From Microvirga pudoricolor (GTDB lineage Bacteria; Pseudomonadota; Alphaproteobacteria; Rhizobiales; Beijerinckiaceae): a stretch of 64,000 bases of DNA. The DNA lies in assembly GCF_016892705.1 (NCBI RefSeq), contig NZ_JAFEMB010000003.1, forward strand, positions 351,501-415,500. The letters run 5' to 3'. The notes under the pieces were generated by a model, which saw only the letters and a program-made list of their open reading frames with translations, ran no database searches and was not told the origin of the DNA. Position 1 is the stretch's first letter. Every line of letters begins with the position of its first letter. The translations under genes and the position numbers were made by a program. Shown in pieces: positions 38,012 through 47,566 of the stretch.

Positions 38012-38210
38012 GCAGTGTCACTGTCGCACGAGGGCGCTCGATCACGAAAGCCTGAACGCGCGGATTATCATTCGGCCTCATTCCTGCGCGAACGGCGGAT
38101 CGCGTCGTAAGATGCTGAGAAACAATATTTACTTTTAGCAGCCATCCTCGGCCTGTGTGCCAAGCGGCAGCTTGCGCAGCGTCAAGGGCGCTGCGACGGA
38201 GAGTTTGGGA

Positions 38211-39509
38211 ATGGCGCGTCCGATTTCGCCCGGGTCTGAATGGTCGGCAAGGCGCAAGAGCCGATTCCGTGGCTTGGTCCTCCTGGGACTGCCTTTGCTT
38301 CTGGCCGCCTGCGTCGGATCCGGCAGCCTGTTGCCACCGGGCCGAGTCGGGGGCGGCTCCGCGCCGATGAGCGATTCCGTCCCGCCCGCGCCCATGGGCT
38401 CCATTACGGCGCAGCCCATCGATGCCGTGCCGGGGCAGGGGGCGCCGGTCGGGGGCGCCGCTCTCGGTGCCGGTTCGGTGAAGGTTGCGCTGATCCTTCC
38501 GCTCTCGGGGCCAGGCCAGGGTGCCGTGGCGGCCCAGAGCATGCGGAACGCGGCCGATCTGGCGCTGACCGATTTCCAGGGCTCGGACCTGCAGCTCCTC
38601 GTCAAGGACGATCGCGGCACCCCGGATGGGGCCCGCCAAGCGACCGGCGAAGCCATCGCGGAGGGAGCGGAACTCATCATCGGTCCACTCTACGCGGGCT
38701 CGGTCCAGGCCACCGCAGGGGTGGCGCGGCAGGCCGGCCGGCCCGTGGTGGCGTTCTCGTCGGATTCCAACGTGGCCGCCCGGGGCGTCTACCTTTTGAG
38801 CTTCCTGGTGCAGGAGGAGGTGGAGCGCATCGTCTCCTATGCGGCCTCGCAGAACCGGCGCTCCATCGCGGCCCTGATCCCGGAGACGACCTATGGCAGC
38901 GTGGTCGATGCCGCCTTCCGCGAGGCGGCGGGCCGCCACGGCGTGCGCGTGGTGGCCATCGAACGCTATGCCTCCGGCGGGGCCGCCGCCGCGGTCCGGC
39001 GTCTGGCGGGCGTCATCGGTGGGGCGTCGCCCCAGGCCGATGCCCTGTTCATTCCCGACAACGGGGACGGCCTGCCCACCGTGGCGCAGGCGCTCGCCGG
39101 CATCGGCTTCGATCCGGGGCGCGTGAAGCCGCTCGGCACGGGGGTGTGGAACGAGCCCCGCGTCTTCGCGCTCCCGGCGCTCCAGGGGGGCTGGTTCGCG
39201 GCGCCGGACGGACGCGGGTTCGAGGCCTTCTCCCAGCGCTATCGGGCGCGCTTCAACATGGACCCGACGCGGCTCGCAACGCTGTCCTACGACGCCGTCA
39301 CGCTCGCGGCGGCGCTCTCGCGCACGCAAGGATCCCGCCGCTTCCAGGAGGACGTGATCACCAACCCGGCGGGCTTTGCGGGCGCGGACGGCGTGTTCCG
39401 GTTCAACCCGGACGGCACCAACAGTCGGGGTCTCGCCGTACAGGAGATTCGCGGCGGCACGATCGCCATCGTGAGCGCCTCGCCGCGCACCCTCGCGGCG
39501 GCGCAATAG
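38211..39509 (+). CDS. Penicillin-binding protein activator-type lipoprotein (LpoA-like, periplasmic binding fold)
   Basis: A 432-residue protein. The signal peptide ends in the lipobox LLLAAC (lipidated Cys34). The mature part is a type I periplasmic-binding fold (about 95-425): [40 protein letters not shown], and a second lobe with [11 protein letters not shown]. coli LpoA activates PBP1A from the outer membrane; this protein has only the C-terminal LpoA-like domain, as is usual in alphaproteobacteria. Neighbouring rsmI and yraN support the assignment. ABC amino-acid binding proteins share this fold. Confidence 0.82.
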   Translation: MARPISPGSEWSARRKSRFRGLVLLGLPLLLAACVGSGSLLPPGRVGGGSAPMSDSVPPAPMGSITAQPIDAVPGQGAPVGGAALGAGSVKVALILPLSGPGQGAVAAQSMRNAADLALTDFQGSDLQLLVKDDRGTPDGARQATGEAIAEGAELIIGPLYAGSVQATAGVARQAGRPVVAFSSDSNVAARGVYLLSFLVQEEVERIVSYAASQNRRSIAALIPETTYGSVVDAAFREAAGRHGVRVVAIERYASGGAAAAVRRLAGVIGGASPQADALFIPDNGDGLPTVAQALAGIGFDPGRVKPLGTGVWNEPRVFALPALQGGWFAAPDGRGFEAFSQRYRARFNMDPTRLATLSYDAVTLAAALSRTQGSRRFQEDVITNPAGFAGADGVFRFNPDGTNSRGLAVQEIRGGTIAIVSASPRTLAAAQ

Positions 39510-39579
39510 GGTGCGTCCTTGACAGCCTCGCGCTTGGCCACAGAACCACCTTCGAGGTGATCAGGTCGCGGCGGGGTCG

Positions 39580-40821
39580 ATGGAGCGCTGGAAATTCATC
39601 CTTCTCAGGCTGATGCGTCAAGCCTGGCTGCGCAGCGCGATCTACGGCCTGGCCGGGATCGCCGCCGCTCTGCTGGCGGCGCGGCTTCAGCCCTATATTT
39701 CCGAAGACGTCGCCGTTCGCGTCGGCGCCGACTCGGTCGGCAACATCCTGGGCGTGATGGCATCCAGCATGCTGGCCGTCACGACGTTTTCCTTGACCAC
39801 CATGGTGGCCGCCCTGACCTCGGCCAGCAACAGCGGCACCCCGCGGGCGACGACGCTGCTGACCCAGGACAGCACGGCCCAGAATGCGCTTGCCACCTTC
39901 ATCGGCGCCTTCCTGTTCAGCATCGTCGGAATCATCGCGCTTTCGACGGGAATCTATGGGGCTCGGGGTCGCCTCGTGCTGCTGATCGCCACGGTGCTGG
40001 TCATCTGCGTCGTGGTGGTGACCCTCCTGCGATGGATCCACCATCTCGCCTCTTTCGGCCGCGTAGGTCAGACCGTCGACCGGGTCGAGGAAGCGGCCTC
40101 CGACTCCCTGCGTCGCTGGTGCCGGTCACCCTTCCAGGGCGCGGCCCGGCGGACCGGGCCAGCAGGCCCCTTCGCGCTGCGAGCGGAGGCCATCGGCTAT
40201 CTCCAGAACGTGGACGTGCCCCGGCGTGAGGATCTGGCCCGGAAGCATGGGCTCGTCATCGACGTGAACGCGTTGCCGGGCGCCTTCGTCGATCCGTCGC
40301 GCCCGATCGCATTCCTTCAAGGCGCGCCGGGGGATGAGGTTCGTGGAAGCCTGTGCGACTGCTTTCTGATCGGCGATCAGCGGAGCTTCGAGCAGGATCC
40401 CCGCTTCGGCTTCGTGGTGCTGGCCGAAGTGGCCTCGCGAGCGCTCTCGTCGGCCATCAACGACCCGGGGACGGCCATCGACGTGATCGGAACAGGCGTC
40501 CGGCTGTTCGCGGTCCTGCGCGAAAGGGACGACGGGAGTGAGGTGACGCACGAGCATGTACGCCTCCCGCCGTTGAGCATCGATGACATGTTCGACGACT
40601 TCTTCGCTCCCATCGCCCGTTATGGGGCCGGAACGCTCGAGGTCGGCATCCGACTCCAGAAGGCGCTGGCCTCGCTGGCCGCCCTGTCGCCCGAGCTCTT
40701 CGGCACGGCCGCTCGCCGCCACGCTGACCATGCCCTGCGGAGGGCGTTGGCGGCGCTTTCGGATGCGGATGACCGCGAACGGCTCCGGCGCGAGAGCGCC
40801 ACGGCCCCGGGCGGACTCTAA
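39580..40821 (+). CDS. DUF2254 family membrane protein
   Basis: A 413-residue protein. Membrane helices lie at about 15-35, 50-75 (NILGVMASSMLAVTTFSLTTMVAAL), 105-125 and 130-150; the rest is soluble. ASNSGTPRATTLLTQDSTAQNALATFIGAFLFS and ALSSAINDPGTAIDVI are strong DUF2254 signatures. The function is unknown. It is transcribed in the same direction as the LpoA-like gene (70-base gap). Its stop overlaps that of the convergent osmC-like gene. Confidence 0.87.
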   Translation: MERWKFILLRLMRQAWLRSAIYGLAGIAAALLAARLQPYISEDVAVRVGADSVGNILGVMASSMLAVTTFSLTTMVAALTSASNSGTPRATTLLTQDSTAQNALATFIGAFLFSIVGIIALSTGIYGARGRLVLLIATVLVICVVVVTLLRWIHHLASFGRVGQTVDRVEEAASDSLRRWCRSPFQGAARRTGPAGPFALRAEAIGYLQNVDVPRREDLARKHGLVIDVNALPGAFVDPSRPIAFLQGAPGDEVRGSLCDCFLIGDQRSFEQDPRFGFVVLAEVASRALSSAINDPGTAIDVIGTGVRLFAVLRERDDGSEVTHEHVRLPPLSIDDMFDDFFAPIARYGAGTLEVGIRLQKALASLAALSPELFGTAARRHADHALRRALAALSDADDRERLRRESATAPGGL

Positions 40822-41327
40822 GCCCGTGTCAGCTGAGCGCTGAGTTCGGGCTTGTGGTTGAGGGTCTGGAACACCACGCAGTAGCGTTCGGTGAGCTTGA
40901 GGAGCTGATCGATCTTCTCCTGGGGCGCATCGGTATCGATGTCGAAATCCAGGCGGATGGCCTTGAATCCCACCGGCGCTGCCTTGTCGACGCCGAGCGT
41001 TCCGCGAAAATCGAGATCGCCTTCGGCCCGCACCGTGCCGCTCCTTAGGTTCACCTCGATGGCGGTGGCCACGGCCTTGAGGGTCACGCCCGCGCAGGCC
41101 ACGAGGGCCTCCAGCAGCATGTCGCCGGAGCACAGCTCCGCGCCCGAACCGCCCGATGCCGGATGAAGTCCCGCGACGGCCAGCGCCCGTCCCGTCTCGA
41201 CCTTGCAGGCGATGTGCTGGTCGTCCAGCGTACCATGCGCCTTGAGGGTGATCACGGCCGAGGCCGGATCGGCGCGGTACTGGTCCTTGATCGGCGCCTG
41301 CGTGGCGCGAAGAGTCGTGGCGTCCAT
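40818..41327 (-). CDS. OsmC family protein (peroxiredoxin-like)
   Basis: A 169-residue OsmC/Ohr-fold protein. The paired cysteines are Cys79 (LLEALVACAGVTL) and Cys150 (LTERYCVVFQTL), in the canonical OsmC positions, so thiol peroxidase activity on organic hydroperoxides is likely. GAGGAC lies 8 bases before the ATG at 41327; an ATG eight codons earlier is less well placed. It is followed by the convergent DUF2254 gene (3-base stop overlap). Confidence 0.87.
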   Translation of the reverse strand: MDATTLRATQAPIKDQYRADPASAVITLKAHGTLDDQHIACKVETGRALAVAGLHPASGGSGAELCSGDMLLEALVACAGVTLKAVATAIEVNLRSGTVRAEGDLDFRGTLGVDKAAPVGFKAIRLDFDIDTDAPQEKIDQLLKLTERYCVVFQTLNHKPELSAQLTRA

Positions 41328-41344
41328 GGGCTTGTCCTCGGGTT

Positions 41345-42130
41345 CTACCACCAGAGCGCTGCGGCCTGACGGTCCTGCTCACGCTTTGGCGCATGTTGCG
41401 TTTGGAGCGACTGGTCGAGCGCGGCAAGCACCCGCCGAACCGCCGAGTCGAACGACGGACCGGATTTGTCACGAGGGCGAGCCAGACTCAAGGGCAGCTC
41501 GTCGAAAATGCGCCCAGGCTTGGGCTGCATCACGACCGCCCGGTCGGCGAGGGTCACGGCCTCCTGCACGTCGTGGGTGACCAGCACCACGGTGGGGCGC
41601 GTCTCCTCCCACAGGCCCAGCAGATGCTCGTGCAGGCTGGCCCGGGTGAAGGCATCGAGGGCCGAGAAGGGCTCGTCCAACAGCAGCACCTTCGGGTTCG
41701 TCACGAAGGCGCGCGCGATGGCCACGCGCTGTTGCTGGCCACCCGAGAGATCGCGCGGCCAGCGATCCGCGTGTTCGGAGAGGCCAACCTTCGCCAGGGC
41801 ATGACCGACGCGCTCGCGGCGCTCGGCGGCGCCCACCCCGTCGAGTCCGAACGCGATGTTGTCGGTGACCGTGAGCCAGGGCAGCAGGCGCGGTTCCTGG
41901 AACACGATGCCGATGGCCGCGTCGGGCTCGGTGATCGTCGTGCCGTCGAGGCGGATCGCGCCGGCGCTCGCCCGGTCGAGGCCCGCGATGAGGCGCAGCA
42001 GCGTGGTCTTGCCGCAGCCCGAGCCGCCGATGAGCGCCACGATCTCGCTCTCACGGACGGACAGGTTGATGTCGGAGAGTGCCCGCGTGCCGTCCGCGTA
42101 GGTTTTGGACAGATGTTCGAGATTCAGCAT
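41345..42130 (-). CDS. ABC transporter ATP-binding protein, nitrate/sulfonate/taurine type
   Basis: A 261-residue ATPase. Walker A GGSGCGKTT (near 35), Q-loop FQEPRLLPWLTV, signature LSGGQQQRVAIARA (near 133), Walker B VLLLDEPFSALD, and H-loop VTHDVQEAVTLADR. The sequence is of the SsuB/TauB/NrtD group. It is the last gene of the importer, separated from the permease gene by 331 bases that contain repeat copy 5. No strong ribosome-binding site precedes the ATG at 42130. Confidence 0.9.
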   Translation of the reverse strand: MLNLEHLSKTYADGTRALSDINLSVRESEIVALIGGSGCGKTTLLRLIAGLDRASAGAIRLDGTTITEPDAAIGIVFQEPRLLPWLTVTDNIAFGLDGVGAAERRERVGHALAKVGLSEHADRWPRDLSGGQQQRVAIARAFVTNPKVLLLDEPFSALDAFTRASLHEHLLGLWEETRPTVVLVTHDVQEAVTLADRAVVMQPKPGRIFDELPLSLARPRDKSGPSFDSAVRRVLAALDQSLQTQHAPKREQDRQAAALWW

Positions 42131-42461
42131 GGCACGGTCCAGCACAGGGCGGCGATGCCGTCGCGCTCGTGGGCGGGGCGCGGCTCGGGACCAGGACCCG
42201 GATCCGCCAGTGGCAGGAATCCCCTGATCTCCGATCCGCAATCGATCATCAGCACTTGGGACTGGTTGCTGGCGGCCGCTCTCTCTGCCCTCATCCTGAG
42301 AAACGGTGCAGCCGCGTCTCGAAGGAAGTTCCAGAGAGCCCGGAAGGCACCCTTCGAGACGGGCCTAACGGCCCCCTCAGGGTGAGGCTTCGAGACGAAT
42401 GGCTGTCCCGTTCCCTCAGGATAAGGGCAGAGAGGGGGCGAGAACGGTGTCGGCTCTCGCA
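42131..42461. other. Gap inside the ABC importer operon, filled by a repeat
   Basis: No gene is visible. The proximal 150 bases are unremarkable; the remainder is palindromic repeat copy 5. Such a gap is unusual between permease and ATPase genes of this importer type. Confidence 0.7.
42281..42434. repeat. Palindromic intergenic repeat, copy 5
   Basis: The outer arms are longer than elsewhere: CTCTCTGCCCTCATCCTGAG (42281-42300) against an inverse 42415-42434 with one mismatch. Inside are two right arms (…CCCTTCGAGACGGGCC…CCCTCAGGGTGAGG and TTCGAGACGAATGGC…CCCTCAGGATAAGGG), so it looks like a composite of two elements. It lies inside an ABC importer operon. Confidence 0.9.
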
Positions 42462-43355
42462 TCACAGTCGCTCCCGCACCGTGTCCTGCCAGCGCACGAG
42501 GGGCTTCGTGCCGAGCATCAGAAGGCTGTCGGCGAGCTTGCCGAGAAGCGCGAAGGCGATGATGGCGGCCAGGATCTGGTCCGGCTTGCCCATCTGCTGG
42601 CCGTCGACGAGCAGGTAACCCAGCCCCTCGGACGCGCCCATGAACTCGGCCGCCACCACGAACATGAAGCCGAGCCCGAGGCCCGAGCGGAGCGCGATGA
42701 CGGCTTCGGGCAGAACGGCCGGCAAAAGGATGCGGCGGGCGAGCTTGAAGCGGGAGAGGCGAAACACGCGTCCGACCTCCACGAGCTTGCGGTCCACCGA
42801 CAGGATCGCGCCCGCGATGCCGAGATAGACCGGGAAGAACACGCCGACCGCGATCAGAGCCACCTTCGAGGCCTCGAAGATCCCAAGCCAGAGGATGAAG
42901 AGCGGCACCCAGGCGATGGACGGGATGGCGCGCAGGGCCTGGAGCGTCGGGTCGAGCAGGCGGCGGATCGTGTCGCTGGCCCCCGAGAGTGCGCCGAGCA
43001 CGATTCCGGCGGCCGCCCCGATGGCAAAGCCTGCGGCCACGCGCCAGAGGGTCGCCCAGACATGGGTCCAGAGTTCGCCCGTCTCCGACAGGCCCCAGAG
43101 CGTCGCGACGATGCGGCTCGGGGGCGGTACGAGACGGCCTTGGGCCCAGCCGATCGAGACGATGCCCTCCCAGATCAGCGCGATCGCCACGGGAAGAAAA
43201 AGGCCGAGAAGGACGCGCAGGTCGACCGCGCGGCGCTTCTCGGCCGAGTGAGGCGCCGCGAGAGCGGCGGCACCTTCAGGGGAGGACCAGGCGTCGCCCG
43301 CGGCGCGACCCGAGGCTTGGCCTGTCACGGCGCTCTCCCGTGCGAGACCGGGCAT
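42462..43355 (-). CDS. ABC transporter permease, nitrate/sulfonate/taurine type
   Basis: A 297-residue permease. After a polar N-terminal extension of about 45 residues come six membrane helices; the EAA loop motif reads LPAVLPEAVIALRSGLGLGFMFVVAAEFMGASEGLGYLL (near 210-250), typical of SsuC/TauC. The start is uncertain: ATG 43355 is used, with a GTG at 43328 as alternative. It lies 63 bases downstream of the binding-protein gene. Confidence 0.88.
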   Translation of the reverse strand: MPGLARESAVTGQASGRAAGDAWSSPEGAAALAAPHSAEKRRAVDLRVLLGLFLPVAIALIWEGIVSIGWAQGRLVPPPSRIVATLWGLSETGELWTHVWATLWRVAAGFAIGAAAGIVLGALSGASDTIRRLLDPTLQALRAIPSIAWVPLFILWLGIFEASKVALIAVGVFFPVYLGIAGAILSVDRKLVEVGRVFRLSRFKLARRILLPAVLPEAVIALRSGLGLGFMFVVAAEFMGASEGLGYLLVDGQQMGKPDQILAAIIAFALLGKLADSLLMLGTKPLVRWQDTVRERL

Positions 43356-43418
43356 TGCTGCCCGGAGAAGCGGTTATCCGCTCGATACCGAGACATCACC
43401 ATCGAGCGGAGCCTTCGA

Positions 43419-44384
43419 TCAGCGGGACGCAGTGGCGAAGCGGCGGTCGACGAGGTCGTCGACGGCGGCCTTCACGTTCGTCTCGGGCGTGATCACGCCG
43501 GCCTGCTGGAGCGCGAGGCCTGCGGCCAGGATGGTGTCCACCTGCGGCTGCCCGATGGCCGAATGGGTCAGTTCAGTGCGCTCGAGCTGGCGGTCGATCA
43601 CGGGCTCCGGCAGCTTGGTGTAGGTCACGAGGCTTTTCTTGAGGTCGGCCGGGTTGGCGAGCGCATAGGCCCGGGCCTGCTCGTAGGCCTTGAGCACGGT
43701 GCCGACGAGGGCTGGGTTGTCCTTCGCGAAGGACTCGCTGACGTTCAGGACACCCCAGGTGTTGGCCCCGGCATTGCGGTAGAAGAGCGTTGCGCCGCTC
43801 TCGACCTCGGCGGCCGCCATCAGCGGATCGAGGCCCGCCCAGGCGTCCACGTCGCCGCGCTCCAGCGCCGTGCGGCCGTCCGGATGCTGGAGGAGAACCA
43901 ATTTCACGTCCTTCTCGGTGAGCTTGGCATCCTGCAGGGCGCGCACCAGGAAGATGTGCGGATCGGTGCCGCGGGTCACGGCCACGCGCTTGCCCTTCAG
44001 GTTCTCGACCTTCGCGATGCCCGTGTCCTTTCGGGTCACCAGTGCGGTCCATTCGGGCCGCGAATAGACGTAGATCGACTTGATCGGGTTGCCGTTGATC
44101 TTGCCGATGAGGGCCGCGGCGCCCGCCGTCGAGCCGAAGTCGAGGGAACCGGCATTCAGGAACTCGAGCGCCTTGTTGGAGCCCAAAGACTGCACCCACC
44201 GGACCTTGATGCCGTCCTTCTCCAGCGCCTTTTCCAGGAAGCCCTGGTCCTTCAGCACGAGGCTGACCGGGTTGTAGGTCGCGTAGTCGATGCGGATCTC
44301 CTTCACCTGCGCGGATGCGGCGGTGGCGGAAACGAGACCGGCGGCAAGGGAGGCGGCCAGGAAAAGGCGGCGGGAAAGGCTCAT
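43419..44384 (-). CDS. ABC transporter substrate-binding protein, aliphatic sulfonate type
   Basis: A 321-residue periplasmic binding protein. The leader MSLSRRLFLAASLAAGLVSA has a Tat-like SRRLFL motif ending in ASAQ. The mature part matches SsuA/TauA-type proteins: IRIDYATYNPVSLVLKDQGFLEKAL, VQSLGSNKALEFLNAGSLDFG, and VTRGTDPHIFLVRALQ. The substrate may be a sulfonate, taurine or nitrate; no monooxygenase gene is adjacent to decide. It starts at the ATG at 44384 as first gene of the operon. A sigma-70-type promoter is about 100 bases upstream. Confidence 0.87.
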   Translation of the reverse strand: MSLSRRLFLAASLAAGLVSATAASAQVKEIRIDYATYNPVSLVLKDQGFLEKALEKDGIKVRWVQSLGSNKALEFLNAGSLDFGSTAGAAALIGKINGNPIKSIYVYSRPEWTALVTRKDTGIAKVENLKGKRVAVTRGTDPHIFLVRALQDAKLTEKDVKLVLLQHPDGRTALERGDVDAWAGLDPLMAAAEVESGATLFYRNAGANTWGVLNVSESFAKDNPALVGTVLKAYEQARAYALANPADLKKSLVTYTKLPEPVIDRQLERTELTHSAIGQPQVDTILAAGLALQQAGVITPETNVKAAVDDLVDRRFATASR

Positions 44385-44756
44385 ATCGTTCGTCCCATGT
44401 TGGGCGCATGGGGCTTCGTCCGGCACCCCGCGCTTTAGCTGCACTTGTTTCGCGCCCGCAAGCTGCATGCTCAAATCGGCGCGTGTCCTTTTTATAGAAC
44501 GCATCGTTTGTTGCGTCAAATAAAGAGCGAAGGAAAGAACACTCAATCCACGCCTGATCGTGGGATTTTTATCTCCAGAATCTCGCATCGAGAGTGTTTT
44601 ATTCTCTCCGAGCCCTCAACCCCCTGTAGGTACAGCACATTCTCTTGCGGCCGCTTGAGGCCTCCCCGCAGGGTCCCCGAAACCCAGCCCAACGGACGCA
44701 TAGGAGCGCTGCTCCGGAAGTGCTAAGCGGAAGGCAGCAAACCGGCACACTGATCC
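44385..44756. other. Divergent regulatory region between the ABC importer and glnD
   Basis: No gene is visible. It holds a good minus-strand promoter (44491-44519), an imperfect hairpin with T-run near 44546-44570 (CCACG...CGTGG then TTTTT) pointing towards glnD, and an enclosing AACACTC/GAGTGTT inverted repeat. The 150 bases next to glnD show nothing distinctive. Confidence 0.55.
44491..44519 (-). promoter_or_regulatory. Sigma-70-type promoter of the ABC importer with inverted repeat
   Basis: On the minus strand TTGACG and TATAAA are spaced by exactly 17 bases. An inverted repeat ACGCA-N8-TGCGT (44499-44516) fills the spacer and overlaps the -35 box, a position that suits a repressor. It lies about 105 bases upstream of the binding-protein start. 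Confidence 0.68.
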
Positions 44757-47504
44757 ATGACCCCAACCCTCGAAGCCCTTCTCCAGTCTCTTGGCGAGCG
44801 CCCCATCGGCGATCCCGCCGCCCTGCGGGCCGCCCTTGTGCCGGGTCTCAGAGCCTACCTGGAAGAGGGGCACGCGGCGGCGGAGTTGCACCTGCTGGAG
44901 AAACGCAACGGCCTCTCCTGCGCCCGGCGGCTGTCGGCTCAGATGGATGCTCTGGTGCGGGCCGTCTACGAGGCGGTGATCCGCCACCTCTACCCGGTGG
45001 ACAATCCAACCTCCGGCGAGCGCCTGGCGGTGGTGGCCACGGGCGGATACGGGCGCGGGACCATGGCGCCGGGCTCGGATGTCGACCTGCTCTTCCTGCT
45101 GCCCTACAAGAAGACGCCCTGGAGCGAGAGCGTCGTCGAGGCGATGCTGTATGTGCTCTGGGATCTCAAGCTGAAGGTCGGCCACGCCACCCGTTCAGTG
45201 GACGAGTGCCTGCGCGAGAGCCAGGCCGACATGACGATTCGCACCTCCGTCCTGGAAGCGCGCTTCCTCTTCGGCGAAAGGACGCTCTACGACGACCTCA
45301 TGAAGCGCTTCGATGCCGAAATCGTCGCCCTTTCGCCCGCCGAGTTCGTGGACGCGAAGCTGAAAGAGCGCGATGCGCGCGTCACGAAGGCCGGCGCCTC
45401 CCGCTACCTGGTCGAGCCCAACGTGAAGGACGGCAAGGGAGGCTTGCGCGACCTCAACACGCTGTTCTGGATCGCCAAATACGTCTACCGGGTTCGGCAG
45501 CCGGAGCAGCTCGTCAAGGCTGGCCTGTTCACGCCGGAGGAGCTGAAACTGTTCTCCCGCTGCGAGGAGTTCCTGTGGCGGGTGCGCTGCCACATGCACT
45601 TTGCCACCGGACGCGCCGAGGAGCGCCTGACCTTCGATCTCCAGCGGGCCATCGCGGAGCGCATCGGCTATGTGGGCCGCCACGGGCTCTCCGGGGTCGA
45701 ACGCTTCATGAAGGCGTATTTCCGCATCGCCAAGGACGTGGGTGATCTGACGGCCATCGTGTGCGCCGAGATGGAGGCGCGCCAGACCAAGCGCCGGCCG
45801 GTGCTCGACCGCATGTTCGGCCGCTGGCGGCGGCGGTACCTGGGCGCGCTGGAGAGCGACGACTTCATCATCGACAACAACCGCATCAACGTGCGCGACG
45901 ACACCGCCTTCGAGCGCGATCCCGTCAATCTCATCCGGCTGTTTTGGCTCGCGGGGCGGCACGATCTGGCGATCCATCCGGACGCCACTCGCCTCGCGAC
46001 CCGCTCGCTCACCCTCATCGGCCCGAGCCTGCGCAACGATCCGGAGGCGAACGGGCTCTTCCTCGACATCCTGACGTCCAAGAACGCGCCCGAAGTCCTC
46101 TTGCGGCGCATGAACGAGGCGGGCGTTCTCGGCCGCTTCATCCCGGATTTCGGCCGCATCGTCGCGATGATGCAGTTCAACATGTACCACCACTACACGG
46201 TGGACGAGCACCTGCTCCAGGCCATCGGCGTCCTGAGCGAGATCGAGGCCGGGATGCTGGGGGACGAGCACCCGCTGGCGAACCGCATCTTCAGTTCGAT
46301 CCGCAACCGACGCGCGCTCTACGTGGCAACCTTCCTGCACGATATCGCCAAGGGGCGGCCCGAGGACCATTCGACGGCGGGCGCCGCCATCGCCCGCAAG
46401 CTCTGCCCCCGCTTCGGCCTGACCGTCGCGGAAACCGAGACGGTCGCCTGGCTCGTGGAGCACCATCTTCTCATGTCCGACACCGCCCAGCGCCGGGACC
46501 TGTCGGATCCGGCAACGATCCGGGCCTTCGCCGACGTGGTGCAGACCATGGAGCGCCTCAAGCTCCTGCTGGTGCTCACCATCGCGGACATCAAGGCGGT
46601 GGGGCACGGCGTCTGGACGGGCTGGAAGGGCCAGCTCCTGCGAAACCTCTACAGCGAGACCGAAACCGTCCTGGGCGGCGGCGCGGTGGACATCGCCCGC
46701 TCCGAGCGCATCCGGATCGCCCAGGGTCAGCTCCGCGAGCGGCTGCCGGATTGGTCGGACGCGGAGTTCGAGGCCTATGCGGCCCGGCATGCGCCCGCCT
46801 ATTGGCTACGCTCCGACGAGACCCGCCGCCTCAAGCAGGCCCGCTTCGTGCGCGAGGCCGACAAGGCGGGCCGCACCGTCACCACCACCTGGGAGACGGA
46901 CGCGTTCCGGGCCGTGACGGAACTCACGATCCTGTCGCCGGACCATCCGCGCCTGCTGGCCATCGTGACGGGGGCCTGCGCGGCGGCGGGCGGCAATATC
47001 GTGGACGCGCAGATCTTTACCACCACGGACGGCATGGCGCTGGACACCATCGTGCTGTCCCGCGCCTTCGACCGGGACGAGGACGAGCTGCGACGGGCCG
47101 AGCGGGTCGCCAGCGCCATCGAGAAGGCCCTCAAGGGCAAGGTCAGGATCGCCGACCTGGTGGCGGGAAAACGCCCGGCCAAGGAGCGCTCGAAGGCGTT
47201 CCACGTGCCGCCGGAGGTCTCCATCGACAACGAGCTCGCCACGCGCCAGACCGTCATCGAGGTGTCGGGCCTCGACCGGCCGGGGCTCCTCTACGACCTC
47301 ACCACGGCGCTGAGCAAGCTCAACCTGAACATCGCCTCGGCCCATATCGCCACCTATGGCGAGAAGGCCGTGGACGCGTTCTACGTGACGGACCTGACGG
47401 GCACCAAGGTCAACCATCCGGGCCGCCAGGCCACCGTGCGCCGGGAACTGCTTCAGGTGTTCGAGGCCGACGAAAGGGAGCCCGTCCAGCGTCGCAGCGC
47501 TTGA
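44757..47504 (+). CDS. glnD: Bifunctional [protein-PII] uridylyltransferase/uridylyl-removing enzyme
   Basis: A 915-residue nitrogen sensor that uridylylates PII proteins when glutamine is low and removes UMP when it is high. The nucleotidyltransferase motif GGYGRGTMAPGSDVD spans residues 96-110. The HD domain (TFLHDIAKG, near 523-531; HHLLMSD downstream) does the de-uridylylation. Two ACT domains near 718-790 and 831-905 bind glutamine. The length is normal for Rhizobiales. grpE follows 62 bases after the stop with its own heat-shock-type promoter. Confidence 0.97.
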   Translation: MTPTLEALLQSLGERPIGDPAALRAALVPGLRAYLEEGHAAAELHLLEKRNGLSCARRLSAQMDALVRAVYEAVIRHLYPVDNPTSGERLAVVATGGYGRGTMAPGSDVDLLFLLPYKKTPWSESVVEAMLYVLWDLKLKVGHATRSVDECLRESQADMTIRTSVLEARFLFGERTLYDDLMKRFDAEIVALSPAEFVDAKLKERDARVTKAGASRYLVEPNVKDGKGGLRDLNTLFWIAKYVYRVRQPEQLVKAGLFTPEELKLFSRCEEFLWRVRCHMHFATGRAEERLTFDLQRAIAERIGYVGRHGLSGVERFMKAYFRIAKDVGDLTAIVCAEMEARQTKRRPVLDRMFGRWRRRYLGALESDDFIIDNNRINVRDDTAFERDPVNLIRLFWLAGRHDLAIHPDATRLATRSLTLIGPSLRNDPEANGLFLDILTSKNAPEVLLRRMNEAGVLGRFIPDFGRIVAMMQFNMYHHYTVDEHLLQAIGVLSEIEAGMLGDEHPLANRIFSSIRNRRALYVATFLHDIAKGRPEDHSTAGAAIARKLCPRFGLTVAETETVAWLVEHHLLMSDTAQRRDLSDPATIRAFADVVQTMERLKLLLVLTIADIKAVGHGVWTGWKGQLLRNLYSETETVLGGGAVDIARSERIRIAQGQLRERLPDWSDAEFEAYAARHAPAYWLRSDETRRLKQARFVREADKAGRTVTTTWETDAFRAVTELTILSPDHPRLLAIVTGACAAAGGNIVDAQIFTTTDGMALDTIVLSRAFDRDEDELRRAERVASAIEKALKGKVRIADLVAGKRPAKERSKAFHVPPEVSIDNELATRQTVIEVSGLDRPGLLYDLTTALSKLNLNIASAHIATYGEKAVDAFYVTDLTGTKVNHPGRQATVRRELLQVFEADEREPVQRRSA

Positions 47505-47528
47505 TTTGTGGGGCCGCAGCCCTGATAT
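47500..47528 (+). promoter_or_regulatory. Candidate RpoH (sigma-32) promoter of grpE
   Basis: CTTGAT (47500-47505), 16 bases, then CTGATAT (47522-47528). This is close to the alphaproteobacterial RpoH consensus CTTG-N16/17-CYTATNT. It overlaps the glnD stop and would start transcription about 30 bases before the grpE ATG. Confidence 0.6.
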
Positions 47529-47566
47529 GAGCCCCGACCCTTTCCTCTCCATCGCAGTGGACGACG

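Noticed and set aside
36693-39506. 937-residue minus-strand frame covering yraN, rsmI and the LpoA-like gene
   Set aside because: Only its last 125 codons match a family (YraN); the rest is antisense or out of frame to real genes.
44757-44757. Riboswitch in the glnD or purE leaders
   Set aside because: No conserved riboswitch core could be recognised; the only structures are short hairpins.
45195-46790. 531-residue frame antisense to glnD
   Set aside because: Shadow of glnD; no domain.
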